Under the pieces are notes generated by a model. It saw only the letters and a program-made list of their open reading frames with translations, made no database searches and was not told where the DNA came from. A DNA stretch of 45,421 nt from Ruminiclostridium sp. (GTDB lineage: Bacteria > Bacillota > Clostridia > Oscillospirales > Ruminococcaceae). The DNA is taken from the NCBI GenBank assembly GCA_017465545.1, contig JAFTVY010000073.1, positions 1-45,421 on the forward strand, given 5' to 3'. Shown one piece after another: positions 26,174 through 34,454 of this stretch (positions within the stretch are counted from its first letter, which is position 1; each line of letters opens with the position of its first letter). Position numbers and translations under genes: made by a program.

Positions 26174-26989
26174 TTATAGCGGTTTTCTGTATATCGCAGG
26201 CTTTACGTATTCGTAGTCTGTTGTGTCTCTCGGAATACTCTCTGCGTGACCTATGAAGAGATATCCGCCGGGGCGGAGTACCTTGTAGAAGCGTTTTACA
26301 AGCTCTATCTTGGTTTCCATCTCGAAATAGATCATAACGTTGCGGCAGAAGATAAGATCAAAGGGAGCCTTCGTAAAAGGTATATCCTCCATAAGGTTGA
26401 AGGTACGGAAGATAACCTCGTCACGAAGGGCCTTCTTCACCTTGTACTTATCATCCTCGCATTTGTCGAAGTATTTTGTTTTCCAGGCGTCGGGAAGATC
26501 CTGCATACCTGATGCGGCATAGATTCCCTCCTGAGCGCTGGAAAGAATTTTAAGGGAAATGTCGGTAGCAAGGATTCTCGTATCCCAGCTCTGCTTTTCC
26601 GCTCCTAAAAATTCGTTTATGTGCATAGCGGTCGTATAGGCTTCTTCGCCGCTGGAACAACCCGCACTCCATATTCTCATGGATTTCGTCTTGTTTACTT
26701 CCTTGATAAAGGGGAGTACCGTCGACGTAAGGAAGCTGTAATGCTCAGGCTCTCTCATAAAATAAGTATGATTGGTAGTGAGCTTGATTATCAGCTTGTC
26801 GATTTCCTTTCCCGTTTTATCGGCAAAGCACATATCCATATAGTCGTTGTAATTCTTAAAGCCCATCTCAACCAGAGAATTGCTGAGTCTGCCTTCGACG
26901 AGCGCTCTCTTGTGTGTGAGATTTATGCCGTAATTATCACGCATATAGCTTACAAGACGTTCAAATTCCTTGTCGTTTATCTTTAACAA
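26174..26989 (-). CDS. cheR: Chemotaxis protein methyltransferase CheR
   Basis: The 271-residue protein matches CheR in length. It has the N-terminal helical domain (about 1-75), then the SAM-binding domain with IWSAGCSSGEEAYTTAM (about 106-122), ILATDIS (about 138) and the FDLIFCRNVMIYF motif (about 215). It methylates glutamates of chemoreceptors. It lies 23 bp after cheW and is separated from cheB by 62 bp containing a stable hairpin. No receptor gene is present in the window. Confidence 0.95.
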   Translation of the reverse strand: MLKINDKEFERLVSYMRDNYGINLTHKRALVEGRLSNSLVEMGFKNYNDYMDMCFADKTGKEIDKLIIKLTTNHTYFMREPEHYSFLTSTVLPFIKEVNKTKSMRIWSAGCSSGEEAYTTAMHINEFLGAEKQSWDTRILATDISLKILSSAQEGIYAASGMQDLPDAWKTKYFDKCEDDKYKVKKALRDEVIFRTFNLMEDIPFTKAPFDLIFCRNVMIYFEMETKIELVKRFYKVLRPGGYLFIGHAESIPRDTTDYEYVKPAIYRKPL

Positions 26990-27012
26990 GTTTCCACCCG
27001 CTTTCCTGATTT

Positions 27013-27540
27013 TCAGATGTCTTCACGGATCTGATCGTCAATAATTTTGTCAACGTCAAGCACCAGCTTGATTCCGTCATCCATTTCAAGAATGAACTTG
27101 ATGAACTTGCTCTGGTTGATATTGTTCAGCTCAGGTGTCTTTGAAATGTGCTTTTCAGTTATTGAAGTAACGTCAGCCACGCTGTCAACGATAAGACCAA
27201 CGGAGGTGTCACCGGTTGATACGTGAATTACGCAGGTTCTGTCTGTGAAGGGGATTTCGGGCTTTCCGAATCTGCTTCTGATATTTACTACAGGTACTAT
27301 CTTGCTTCGTACGTTGATAATACCCTTGATATAGTCAGGAACTCCGGGTACCGCTGTGATGGGGGAGACCTCTATGATTTCAACTACGTAGGGAATCTCA
27401 ATGCCATACACCTGCTCGCCTATATTGAAGGTGAGTACCTTGGTTATCTCCTGATTGGAGGCGTCCTTCTTTGCAGCTTCAATCTGGGACTGACTGCTTA
27501 AAAGTGCCTGAAGTTTTTCGTTATAGTTTACTGTTGCCAC
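27013..27540 (-). CDS. cheW: Chemotaxis coupling protein CheW
   Basis: The 175-residue protein consists of a short N-terminal helix (residues 1-28) and one CheW-like SH3-type domain (about 30-170). Visible motifs are VLTFNIGEQVYGIEI, VPGVPDYIKGIINVR (the conserved VPxxPxxxxGxxNxRG region), VPVVNIRSRFG and the aspartate-rich C-terminal segment. It links chemoreceptors to CheA at the membrane array. It is the second gene of the operon, 42 bp after cheA. Confidence 0.95.
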   Translation of the reverse strand: MATVNYNEKLQALLSSQSQIEAAKKDASNQEITKVLTFNIGEQVYGIEIPYVVEIIEVSPITAVPGVPDYIKGIINVRSKIVPVVNIRSRFGKPEIPFTDRTCVIHVSTGDTSVGLIVDSVADVTSITEKHISKTPELNNINQSKFIKFILEMDDGIKLVLDVDKIIDDQIREDI

Positions 27541-27582
27541 AGTATTATCCTCCCGATTTTAGATTTTGTAAAAAGCCGTTTA

Positions 27583-29652
27583 TCAGCCGTTAATAAGTGT
27601 GTTTACGTCTATAATAAGTGAAATAGTACCATCACCCATTACAGTACATCCCGACAGACCCTCTGCCTTGATATTGTACTGGCTTAAATACTTGGGGAAG
27701 GGCTTTACTACTACAGGCTGTTCACCGATAAGTCTGTCTGCAAATATGCATACCGACTTGTCGTCAACCTCTACAAGAAGGAGAATACCTTCGTTAAGGT
27801 CTGTGACTTCTGTAGGCATCTTGAATTTCTCGTGGAGTCTTAAAATAGGATAGCAGATGCCTCTTATCATTATCATTTCGCCCTGCTGAGTATCGTTAAT
27901 CAGCTTGTTGTTGCCGACCATAAGGCTTTCCTTGATGGAGGAGATCGGAACTGTAAAGATCGTAGAGCCAACCTTCAGCTTCATACCTTCAACAATTGCA
28001 AGCGTCAGCGGAATCTTGATAATGAAGCTTGTACCCTTGCCTTCTTCACTGTCAACGGCAAGCGTACCGCCGATCTGCTCGATGTTGGACTTAACAACGT
28101 CCATACCAACACCACGGCCACTATACTCTGTAACCTGTTCATTGGTGGAGAAGCCGGGCAGGAGAATCATATTCTGGATTTCCTTGTTTGTATATTCGCT
28201 TTCAGGTTTTGTGAGCATACCGTTCTTTACAGCCTTTGCGAGTACCTTCTGGCAGTTGATACCCTTACCGTCGTCGCTTACCGTAATGATAACCTCGTTG
28301 GAGGAGTGCTTTGCGGCAAGCTTTACGGTAGCCTTTGCGGGCTTACCTAAAGCAAGTCTTTCGTTTACGTCGGTTTCAATACCGTGGTCCATACAGTTTC
28401 TTACAAGGTGCATAAGAGGATCGTTTAAGCTGTCAACGATGCTCTTGTCAACTTCTGTTGTTTCACCCTCAAGAATAAGCTCTGCGTCCTTGTTCAGCTT
28501 CATCTTCATATCACGGACGATTCTGCCCATCTTCTGGAATACGCCTGCAAGAGGCACCATTCTGATTGACATTACAACGTCCTGAAGCTCGTCTGTGAGC
28601 TTTCTGAGCTGTCTTGCCGCCTTTGAGAAGCTTTCAAGTCTCAGTCCCTCAAGGTCGGGGTTAGCTATAACCATTGATTCTGTAGTGATGATTTCACCAA
28701 CGATATCGTGAAGCTGGTCGAGCTTTGCAAGGTTTACACTGATAAGGCTCTGCTTCTGTCCGCCACCGCTTGACTTCTTCGCTTCGTCCTGTGACTTTGC
28801 GGCAGTCTTCTGTGCAGGTGCGCCTGCTTCAGCCGCCTTTTTCTGTTCTTCCTTCTTCGCTTCTTCCTCGGTTACAGTTTCAACTATTTCATAAGAAGCT
28901 ACGTTGAGTGCTGTCTCGATAGCCTTTACTACTGCGTCGTTGTTGCCGTCAAAACCTCTGAAGGTGATGATAAAGCCGTTTTCAACGATACCCTTTGCCG
29001 CCTCGGCATTGGTCTCTACGTCGGCAGGAATGTGGGAGATTATCTCGCCCTCTTCCTTTATCTTTGTGAGTAAGAGGAAGGCACGGAGGTTTTCCATTCC
29101 ACAGCCTTCTTCAAAGAATACTCGTACTGTCATAGTACCCTCGCCACCGCCTACGATGGGAGCCGCCTTTGCAGGAGCCGCATCCTTTGTTGCGGGAGCC
29201 GTATCCTCAGGAACCGCTTCGCCTGCCGCCATAGCCTTGAGCTTTGTTGTGGCATCCATAAGCTTTGAATAGTTTTCTGAGAAATCTGTGGGTGTGAAAT
29301 CGTCATCGTCACTTGTCTGGATATATTCGATCTCAGCCTTGTATAAGTCTGAAACCTCGAATATCAGCTCGTAAACGAAGGGAGCGCTCTTTGCTATTTC
29401 GGGTTTTTCTCTGATAACGAAGAACATGTCCTCGCCCTTGTGAGCGAGCTTCTGGAGATTTTCAAATCCCATCATCGCAGAAGAGCCCTTGATAGTATGC
29501 ATTATACGGAAAATTTCGTTAATGTCATCCTCTGCAAAGACGCCTGCTTCCTCCGTTCTCAGTAAGATTTCATCCAGCTGCTCAAGCAGCGTGTTGGTTT
29601 CGAATATGTACACCTCGAGCATGGATTCCATGCCTGCTTCAACCTTTGCCAT
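27583..29652 (-). CDS. cheA: Chemotaxis histidine kinase CheA
   Basis: ATG at 29652 is preferred, with AAAGGCGG 8 bases upstream; an in-frame TTG at 29694 would add 14 residues that do not resemble a CheA start. The 689-residue protein has P1 with phospho-His52 (MHTIKGSS), a CheY-binding P2-like domain (about 172-260) followed by an Ala/Lys/Gln linker, P3 dimerisation (about 302-365), P4 kinase with H415 in the N-box (HLVRNCMDHGIE), DDGKGI at 460-465 and GRGVGMD at 512-518, and P5 (about 555-689). All domains look intact. It is the first gene of the unit that continues through cheW, cheR, cheB and two cellulases. Confidence 0.95.
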   Translation of the reverse strand: MAKVEAGMESMLEVYIFETNTLLEQLDEILLRTEEAGVFAEDDINEIFRIMHTIKGSSAMMGFENLQKLAHKGEDMFFVIREKPEIAKSAPFVYELIFEVSDLYKAEIEYIQTSDDDDFTPTDFSENYSKLMDATTKLKAMAAGEAVPEDTAPATKDAAPAKAAPIVGGGEGTMTVRVFFEEGCGMENLRAFLLLTKIKEEGEIISHIPADVETNAEAAKGIVENGFIITFRGFDGNNDAVVKAIETALNVASYEIVETVTEEEAKKEEQKKAAEAGAPAQKTAAKSQDEAKKSSGGGQKQSLISVNLAKLDQLHDIVGEIITTESMVIANPDLEGLRLESFSKAARQLRKLTDELQDVVMSIRMVPLAGVFQKMGRIVRDMKMKLNKDAELILEGETTEVDKSIVDSLNDPLMHLVRNCMDHGIETDVNERLALGKPAKATVKLAAKHSSNEVIITVSDDGKGINCQKVLAKAVKNGMLTKPESEYTNKEIQNMILLPGFSTNEQVTEYSGRGVGMDVVKSNIEQIGGTLAVDSEEGKGTSFIIKIPLTLAIVEGMKLKVGSTIFTVPISSIKESLMVGNNKLINDTQQGEMIMIRGICYPILRLHEKFKMPTEVTDLNEGILLLVEVDDKSVCIFADRLIGEQPVVVKPFPKYLSQYNIKAEGLSGCTVMGDGTISLIIDVNTLING

Positions 29653-29711
29653 ATAGAAAACCGCCTTTCTGAAAAATTCTTGTTTTTTGTACAATCTATT
29701 GAAGATTGATA

Positions 29712-29740
29712 TTGATAAATTTTAAAAAGTGTGCTAAACT
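29712..29740 (+). promoter_or_regulatory. Likely promoter of the fliK-like/flhX genes
   Basis: TTGATA (29712-29717), 17 bp and TAAACT (29735-29740) with an extended TG at 29732-29733. Its -10 box overlaps that of the divergent cheA promoter. Confidence 0.5.
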
Positions 29741-29767
29741 ATATGTATAGCCACCTTTTGTGGTCAA
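29738..29767 (-). promoter_or_regulatory. Likely promoter of the cheA-cellulase operon
   Basis: The minus strand has TTGACC (29762-29767), 18 bp and TATAGT (29738-29743), about 85 bp before the cheA ATG. It looks like a sigma-A site; no convincing flagellar sigma-D motif was seen. Confidence 0.55.
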
Positions 29768-29801
29768 CCCTTACATAAATTTATGAAAGGAATGAACCTT
29801 T

Positions 29802-31673
29802 ATGCCTAATATCCCACAGCTGACGTCTCCCGTATCGAATAACAAAAGCTATTCTTTTACGAATCGTCAGTACGATGGTAATATAGAACCCTTTGATATG
29901 GTGGAGCTTGCTCAGCCGCTCAAGGCTGCCGGCGCATCTCAGGAAGAGAGTGGCTCTGCCGCCGCTATGATGATGGGAAGAAAGAATCTTGCACCGCTTA
30001 CGGTACAGATAAAGGATCCCACAATGGCGGTAGAAACGCTTAAAAACCTTTTAAGCTCCGATATTTTAGAGCAGACTATGATAAGCGGCTACACCGAGCT
30101 TTACGGTGATATGGAGGAGCTTATCAAGAGCTTTTACTTAAGTCCCGAAAAGCTTGTAGAGGAAATCAGAAATCAGGAAAAGCAGAACACGATGTTCAGC
30201 GGCGATGAGTTCTATAAGCTGCTTCACGGAATCTTAAAGACGACCACAAGCCCTGAAATAAGGGACAATATCGGAAATCTTTTAAAGGCTCTTAACTTTG
30301 CGGGCAATAAGGAGGAGATCCTTAACGCCCTCAGCGCAAATCTCAAATTCCTGTCTGAATATTTCTCTCCCAACGCTTCACTTTCTGCAAAGCTTACAAA
30401 GCTGTCAGATCAGTGGGGAGCAGAGGATGCAGAGTTTATGTTTGAACCTCTCAAGGGCGAGACGCTTGCTCTGTTAAAGGACGTATCCGCAAGTCTTCTC
30501 AACGACGAGCGTACCCAGACCTTTATTCCTCTTATAATACATAACCTCTCCCGCTATAATACAAATAAGTATATGCTGAAGGAGAGCTTCGCAAATCTGT
30601 TGACTTACATACCGTCAAACGAAATGCGAAGGGAATTATCCACCGCTTTCAATAATCTGCTTCAGAAAATGTTCAGTCCGAAACAGCTCAGCGAAATGGA
30701 AGATAATTCTGATACTTATAATAATACACTAATTCAAAAAGAAAATCAAGAGTTTTTTAGCATTTTTGACAATAAAGACGAAAATTCTTCTCTTTCTTTG
30801 TTCATAAAGACACATATGAGCAGTGAAGAATACCTTGAAGGAATAGATTTATCCGCTGAAAAACTGGAATTTCTGACAAATCCTTTCTTTGATGGTGAGC
30901 AGTCGGGACTTCAGACTATAAAAAATATCCTGATGTCAATGCTTGGCGGCACCGAGTCCCGTCAGATGATTCCCGTTATACATAAGGAAATTCAGGGTAT
31001 CGCAGACCTTACGACGCTTGTTGAATATCTCAACAACATTCTGAAGGAAATGCCCGATATAGACCAGCGTGAGGATGTTTTCAGATTCTTTACCGAAATT
31101 GTCAATAAAATGGCTGAACGTAAGGAGCTTCCTGCAGACAGCAATATTCCGTCTTCACCCTCTACTCTTGATAAGCTGACAGAATTTATAGCAAAGAATA
31201 TAAATCACGAGGCTATCCAGTCGCTGGATAACTTCAACGCCTCAAACCTTCTGCAGAGCCTTCTCAATGCTCCCGGTGTATTCACACCTCTTGCGCATTA
31301 CGTTCTGCCGCTCCAGTTTGAGGATACCAAGGCTTTCGGTGAATTATGGGTAGATAACGACGAAAACAACCCCAATAACACCCCCATAGGTCAGAAGAAC
31401 TATCACCTCTTCTTAACCTTCGATATAGAATCCGTCGGCAGATTTGAAGTGGATATGTACGCTTTAGGCGAAAATATCAGTCTTTCCTTCCTTTATCCCG
31501 AAGGCTTTGACTACAGAGTAAAAAGACTTACCGACAAGATAGATTTAGTTATAAGAAATATAGGCTATAAGCCTGTAAAAATGGAAACGGCAGTTTTAAG
31601 AAAGCCTCATAATCTTACAGAGGTATTCCCGAAAATAGTTGACAGGAGGAAGGGTTTAAATGTCCAGGCGTAG
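29802..31673 (+). CDS. FliK/YlqG-like protein with flagellar hook-length-control C-terminal domain
   Basis: The 623-residue protein is mostly helical and has no signal peptide. Its C-terminal part (about 500-595) resembles the Flg_hook domain of FliK: YHLFLTFDIESVGRFEVDMY, with the L-x-F-x-x-x-x-x-G pattern, then two strands and a final helix (RVKRLTDKIDLVIRNIGY). The next gene is a stand-alone FlhB C-terminal domain, as in the Bacillus ylqG-ylqH pair. The N-terminal 500 residues are not recognised. It probably interacts with the flagellar export gate, though a role at the membrane outside flagella cannot be excluded. The stop overlaps the next gene by 14 bases. Confidence 0.65.
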   Translation: MPNIPQLTSPVSNNKSYSFTNRQYDGNIEPFDMVELAQPLKAAGASQEESGSAAAMMMGRKNLAPLTVQIKDPTMAVETLKNLLSSDILEQTMISGYTELYGDMEELIKSFYLSPEKLVEEIRNQEKQNTMFSGDEFYKLLHGILKTTTSPEIRDNIGNLLKALNFAGNKEEILNALSANLKFLSEYFSPNASLSAKLTKLSDQWGAEDAEFMFEPLKGETLALLKDVSASLLNDERTQTFIPLIIHNLSRYNTNKYMLKESFANLLTYIPSNEMRRELSTAFNNLLQKMFSPKQLSEMEDNSDTYNNTLIQKENQEFFSIFDNKDENSSLSLFIKTHMSSEEYLEGIDLSAEKLEFLTNPFFDGEQSGLQTIKNILMSMLGGTESRQMIPVIHKEIQGIADLTTLVEYLNNILKEMPDIDQREDVFRFFTEIVNKMAERKELPADSNIPSSPSTLDKLTEFIAKNINHEAIQSLDNFNASNLLQSLLNAPGVFTPLAHYVLPLQFEDTKAFGELWVDNDENNPNNTPIGQKNYHLFLTFDIESVGRFEVDMYALGENISLSFLYPEGFDYRVKRLTDKIDLVIRNIGYKPVKMETAVLRKPHNLTEVFPKIVDRRKGLNVQA

Positions 31674-31953
31674 TAGAAATTTCGGCCAGCAGGCGGCGGC
31701 AGCCTTAAAGTATAATCCTGATATGAGCTATGCTCCCGTAGTAGTAGCCTCAGGTCTTGGCGAGCTTGCAAAAAAGATTATAAATATTGCGGATGAAAAC
31801 GGCGTTCCCGTTTACCGTGACGACAGTACAGCCGCCCTTCTCGTTATGCTCAACAGCGGCGAGTGTATACCAGTTGAGCTTTACAAGGTCATTGCGGCTA
31901 TCTATGCCGAAGTGGTGTATTCCGCAAACGATATGAAGAAAGGAAAGGTATAA
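31660..31953 (+). CDS. Stand-alone FlhB C-terminal domain (FlhX/YlqH type)
   Basis: The 97-residue protein matches the part of FlhB that follows the NPTH autocleavage site: AAAALKYNPDMSYAPVVVAS, then a strand-helix-strand pattern (PVYRDDSTAALL) and the ending IPVELYKVIAAIYAEVVY. The NPTH site and membrane domain of full FlhB are absent, as in FlhX/YlqH proteins. FlhX can act as part of the export gate in some Firmicutes; here it may partner the FliK-like protein. The start is preceded by GGAGGAAGGG inside the upstream gene. Confidence 0.85.
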   Translation: MSRRSRNFGQQAAAALKYNPDMSYAPVVVASGLGELAKKIINIADENGVPVYRDDSTAALLVMLNSGECIPVELYKVIAAIYAEVVYSANDMKKGKV

Positions 31954-31995
31954 CCTTTAAATAAAGAAATCAGAACGTAAGAAAGGACAACAACT

Positions 31996-32523
31996 ATGAA
32001 AAACGACAAAAAAATCAGAAGCATCGTTATGACTTCAGCGCTTACCGCACTTATCTGTGTGGCAACAATGCTTATCCAGATACCCGTACCCGTAACGGGC
32101 GGATACGTGAATTTAGGTGACGGCTTTATAGTAGCAGGTACGTTTATGCTTGGTATGCCTTATGCGGCGATAGCGGGAGCATTAGGCTCTGCGCTTGCAG
32201 ATCTGCTTACAGGCTACGCTATATATTTCCCCGGTACGTTTATCATCAAGGGACTTATGGCGGTAGTAGCCTTCTATAGCTGCAGAGCGGTTTTAAAGGC
32301 AAGACCTGAAGCAAAATTTGCTGGAAGAGTCACGGGAGCCTTTGCGGCAGAATTTGTGATGGTAGCAGGTTATTTTGCATATAGCATCATCTTACTCGGA
32401 GGAAACGTAGCAGGCGCCTTCCTCACCATCCCCGGAAATCTTGTTCAGGGAATATTCGGTGTGATAAGCGGTGTTGTAATGGCTACCGCAGTAGCAAAAA
32501 CGGGTGTAATGAAGAAAATATAG
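31996..32523 (+). CDS. ECF transporter S component
   Basis: The 175-residue protein has about six hydrophobic segments and the ECF substrate-binding pattern: an Arg/Lys-rich N-terminus, PVPVTGGYVNLGDGFIVAG and ALGSALADLLTGY. It binds a vitamin-like substrate and works with a shared energising module (EcfT, EcfA, EcfA'), none of which lies in this window. The PF07155-like family includes transporters whose substrate is unassigned, so no vitamin is named. It lies 42 bp after flhX with its own GAAAGGA ribosome binding site. Confidence 0.85.
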   Translation: MKNDKKIRSIVMTSALTALICVATMLIQIPVPVTGGYVNLGDGFIVAGTFMLGMPYAAIAGALGSALADLLTGYAIYFPGTFIIKGLMAVVAFYSCRAVLKARPEAKFAGRVTGAFAAEFVMVAGYFAYSIILLGGNVAGAFLTIPGNLVQGIFGVISGVVMATAVAKTGVMKKI

Positions 32524-32764
32524 AATAAAGCAATAGAAAAATGTGTGAGATTTGAGTATGCGTCAGGACAGATTGCTCTTGTAGGCGGTTATTATAATCC
32601 CAGTTGGGCAATTGAACATATTGTAGGAAAAAGCAAACAGAGGAAAAGTTCTGAAAATCAAAAATTCCCAAAAATATACCTATAAATACGGTTTTGACAA
32701 CGACGGCAGAAGATATGAACTTAACCCGAAAGCAATCAATCCGTTTCAGCAAAACTATCAGTAA
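32524..32764 (+). pseudogene. Possible frameshifted gene remnant
   Basis: Right after the ECF stop the same frame stays open for about 50 codons (FEYASGQIALVGGYYNPSW and onward). A second frame (+1) then gives YGFDNDGRRYELNPKAINPF and ends at 32762-32764. Neither part has a start with a ribosome binding site. The two look like pieces of one decayed gene of unknown family, but chance cannot be excluded. Confidence 0.3.
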
Positions 32765-32829
32765 TAAACAATCCACGAAAAGAGAATTGCATAAAAACGT
32801 TTCGGTGTGTAGTATATCGGGAGGTATAA

Positions 32830-33348
32830 ATGAGCAAAAGCAAAAAACGATTTATCCGGGCTACAATTATGTTTATTGTTATTCAAATCTTAATAATTTT
32901 GCTTTTTTCCTTCTTGTTAATTGAAAGCAGACCTATTGATTCTAAAGATATGAAACGGCTTGACCTTGTCGTCGAAAGCATAGATTATAAAAAGGTGATT
33001 TCCGAATACAGAATGGATATATATTCCGATTCGGTGAGATATTCGTTTAATAGCCGCTCTGTTCTTTCAGAATGCTCTGTCAGCGAGTTATATGATAAAA
33101 TTAAGGTCGGTGACAGACTATCTGTAATCTTTTTTGAAAAAAGCAGTCTTTTCGATAAACAAAACTTAATTATAGATGCACGGACTGAAACGGAGATATA
33201 CCGTTCAGTCGATACATATAACAACGGAAAAAGCTCTATTGTGACAGTTGTCATAATTATTTTATGTATCGTTGAGATTCTTTTCTTCGGCGTATTGGCG
33301 TTGTTTATTTATATCAACAGAAACGCAATAAAAAATTTTCGTAAATAA
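32830..33348 (+). CDS. Small two-span membrane protein, function unknown
   Basis: The 172-residue protein has a basic start (MSKSKKRFIR), a membrane segment at about 11-31, an extracytoplasmic domain of about 105 residues with alternating strands, and a second membrane segment at about 139-162. A GGGAGG ribosome binding site lies 5 bases before the ATG. The layout resembles DUF3592-like proteins, but no conserved motif is certain. It is AT-richer than its neighbours and lies between a decayed segment and a terminator, so it may be an acquired gene. Confidence 0.65.
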   Translation: MSKSKKRFIRATIMFIVIQILIILLFSFLLIESRPIDSKDMKRLDLVVESIDYKKVISEYRMDIYSDSVRYSFNSRSVLSECSVSELYDKIKVGDRLSVIFFEKSSLFDKQNLIIDARTETEIYRSVDTYNNGKSSIVTVVIIILCIVEILFFGVLALFIYINRNAIKNFRK

Positions 33349-33356
33349 CGTATATC

Positions 33357-33384
33357 AATCTCCTTCGCAAAACCGAAGGAGATT
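33357..33384 (+). terminator. Intrinsic terminator
   Basis: AATCTCCTTCG pairs with CGAAGGAGATT across a 6-nt loop and is followed by TTCTG. It lies 8 bp after the stop of the small membrane protein gene. Confidence 0.8.
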
Positions 33385-33455
33385 TTCTGATTTCAAACCA
33401 CTTTAATAAAATCCGTTTTTATCTTCACAAAACGTCATATTTTCTGCTCTTTTTC

Positions 33456-33484
33456 TTGACATTATCGCATAAAAATATTATAAT
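33456..33484 (+). promoter_or_regulatory. Perfect sigma-A promoter before a structured leader
   Basis: TTGACA (33456-33461), a 17-bp spacer and TATAAT (33479-33484) match consensus exactly. Transcription should begin near 33491, 160 bases before the first gene. Confidence 0.85.
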
Positions 33485-33490
33485 AAATAT

Positions 33491-33618
33491 CATGGGGATT
33501 TATCCCCATAAGCGACCGTTAGGTCGCCGATGCGTAGCATCGGATATATATTTCAAGGTTCTCTCAGCCGTCGAAATCTATGATTTCGGTAACGGCGTGA
33601 GGTTCTTATAATATATAT
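33491..33618 (+). ncRNA. Structured leader RNA (unknown class)
   Basis: Starting at the predicted transcript start there are three perfect hairpins in a row: ATGGGGA/TCCCCAT (33492-33509), GCGACC/GGTCGC (33512-33527) and CGATGC/GCATCG (33528-33542). Next comes a larger element closed by ATATATATT/AATATATAT (33544-33552 with 33610-33618), containing GCCGT/ACGGC and CGAAATC/GATTTCG stems and the repeated word GGTTCT. No T run follows and no protein is encoded. It could be a riboswitch, an mRNA-stabilising leader or a repeat palindrome cluster. Confidence 0.6.
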
Positions 33619-33652
33619 GTATGCTTAAAAATAAACGATAAGGAGAAAAGCC

Positions 33653-34432
33653 TTGTTTATAAATATAGACGGTCTTAATATAAATTACATCGATTCGGGC
33701 GATAAGAACAGTGAAAACGCGATTCTGCTCCTTCACGGCTGGGGCTCGAATATCACTCTTTTTCAGAAGATGATAGATATGCTCTCTCCCTATATGAGGG
33801 TAGTAGCTCCCGATATGCCCGGTTTTGGCGAAAGTGATGAGCCGAACGAGCCCTGGAACGTTGATAACTACGTTTGGTTTATTGAAAAATTCTGCAAGAC
33901 GGTAAGCCTTGAAAACCCGATAGTTCTCGGTCATAGCTTCGGCGGCAGAGTAATTATAAAATCTGTAACAGGGGATAAGCCGACTATGAATCCCCCTAAA
34001 ATCATTCTTACCGACAGCGCAGGCATAAAGCCGAAGCAGAGCCTTAAATCAAAGGTAAATACCAAAATGTATAAAATGGGCAGATCGGTTATGAGCACCG
34101 CTCCTATGAAAAAGCTCTTTCCCGACGCCGTAGAAAATATGAGAAATAAAAGAGGCAGTGCCGATTATCGTGCCGCTTCTCCCGTAATGAGAGCAACCCT
34201 TGTAAACGTGGTGAACGAGGACTTAACCCATCTGCTTTCAGAAATAAAACAGTCAACCCTTTTAGTCTGGGGCGATAAGGATGACGCTACTCCCTTATCA
34301 GACGGTCAGCTTATGGAAAAGCTCATCCCTGACAGCGGTCTTGTCGTTATCGAGGGTACGGGGCATTACGCCTTTTTAGAGGGCTGGTACACCTTTTCAA
34401 GAGTGCTTGCATCCTATTTAGAAATAAAATAA
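33653..34432 (+). CDS. Alpha/beta hydrolase
   Basis: The 259-residue protein starts at a TTG with AAGGAG upstream. It shows the alpha/beta hydrolase pattern: oxyanion-hole LLLHGWGSN, nucleophile elbow GHSFGG (Ser95), an acid at about 208-211 (WGDKDDATP) and His238 (GTGHYAFLEG). No signal peptide is seen, so it is probably cytosolic. The substrate is unknown; its operon with a MurF-like ligase and ddl suggests a link to cell-wall precursors, by context only. It follows a perfect promoter and structured leader. Confidence 0.85.
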   Translation: MFINIDGLNINYIDSGDKNSENAILLLHGWGSNITLFQKMIDMLSPYMRVVAPDMPGFGESDEPNEPWNVDNYVWFIEKFCKTVSLENPIVLGHSFGGRVIIKSVTGDKPTMNPPKIILTDSAGIKPKQSLKSKVNTKMYKMGRSVMSTAPMKKLFPDAVENMRNKRGSADYRAASPVMRATLVNVVNEDLTHLLSEIKQSTLLVWGDKDDATPLSDGQLMEKLIPDSGLVVIEGTGHYAFLEGWYTFSRVLASYLEIK

Positions 34433-34454
34433 ACAAAGAAAAGAGATTTCTGTT

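Noticed and set aside
29653-29694. TTG start adding 14 residues to CheA
   Set aside because: The ATG at 29652 has a proper AAAGGCGG site and the CheA P1 domain begins shortly after it.
33491-33618. T-box or other known riboswitch
   Set aside because: No T-box sequence, no terminator with T run and no familiar aptamer core words were found, so only an unknown structured leader is claimed.
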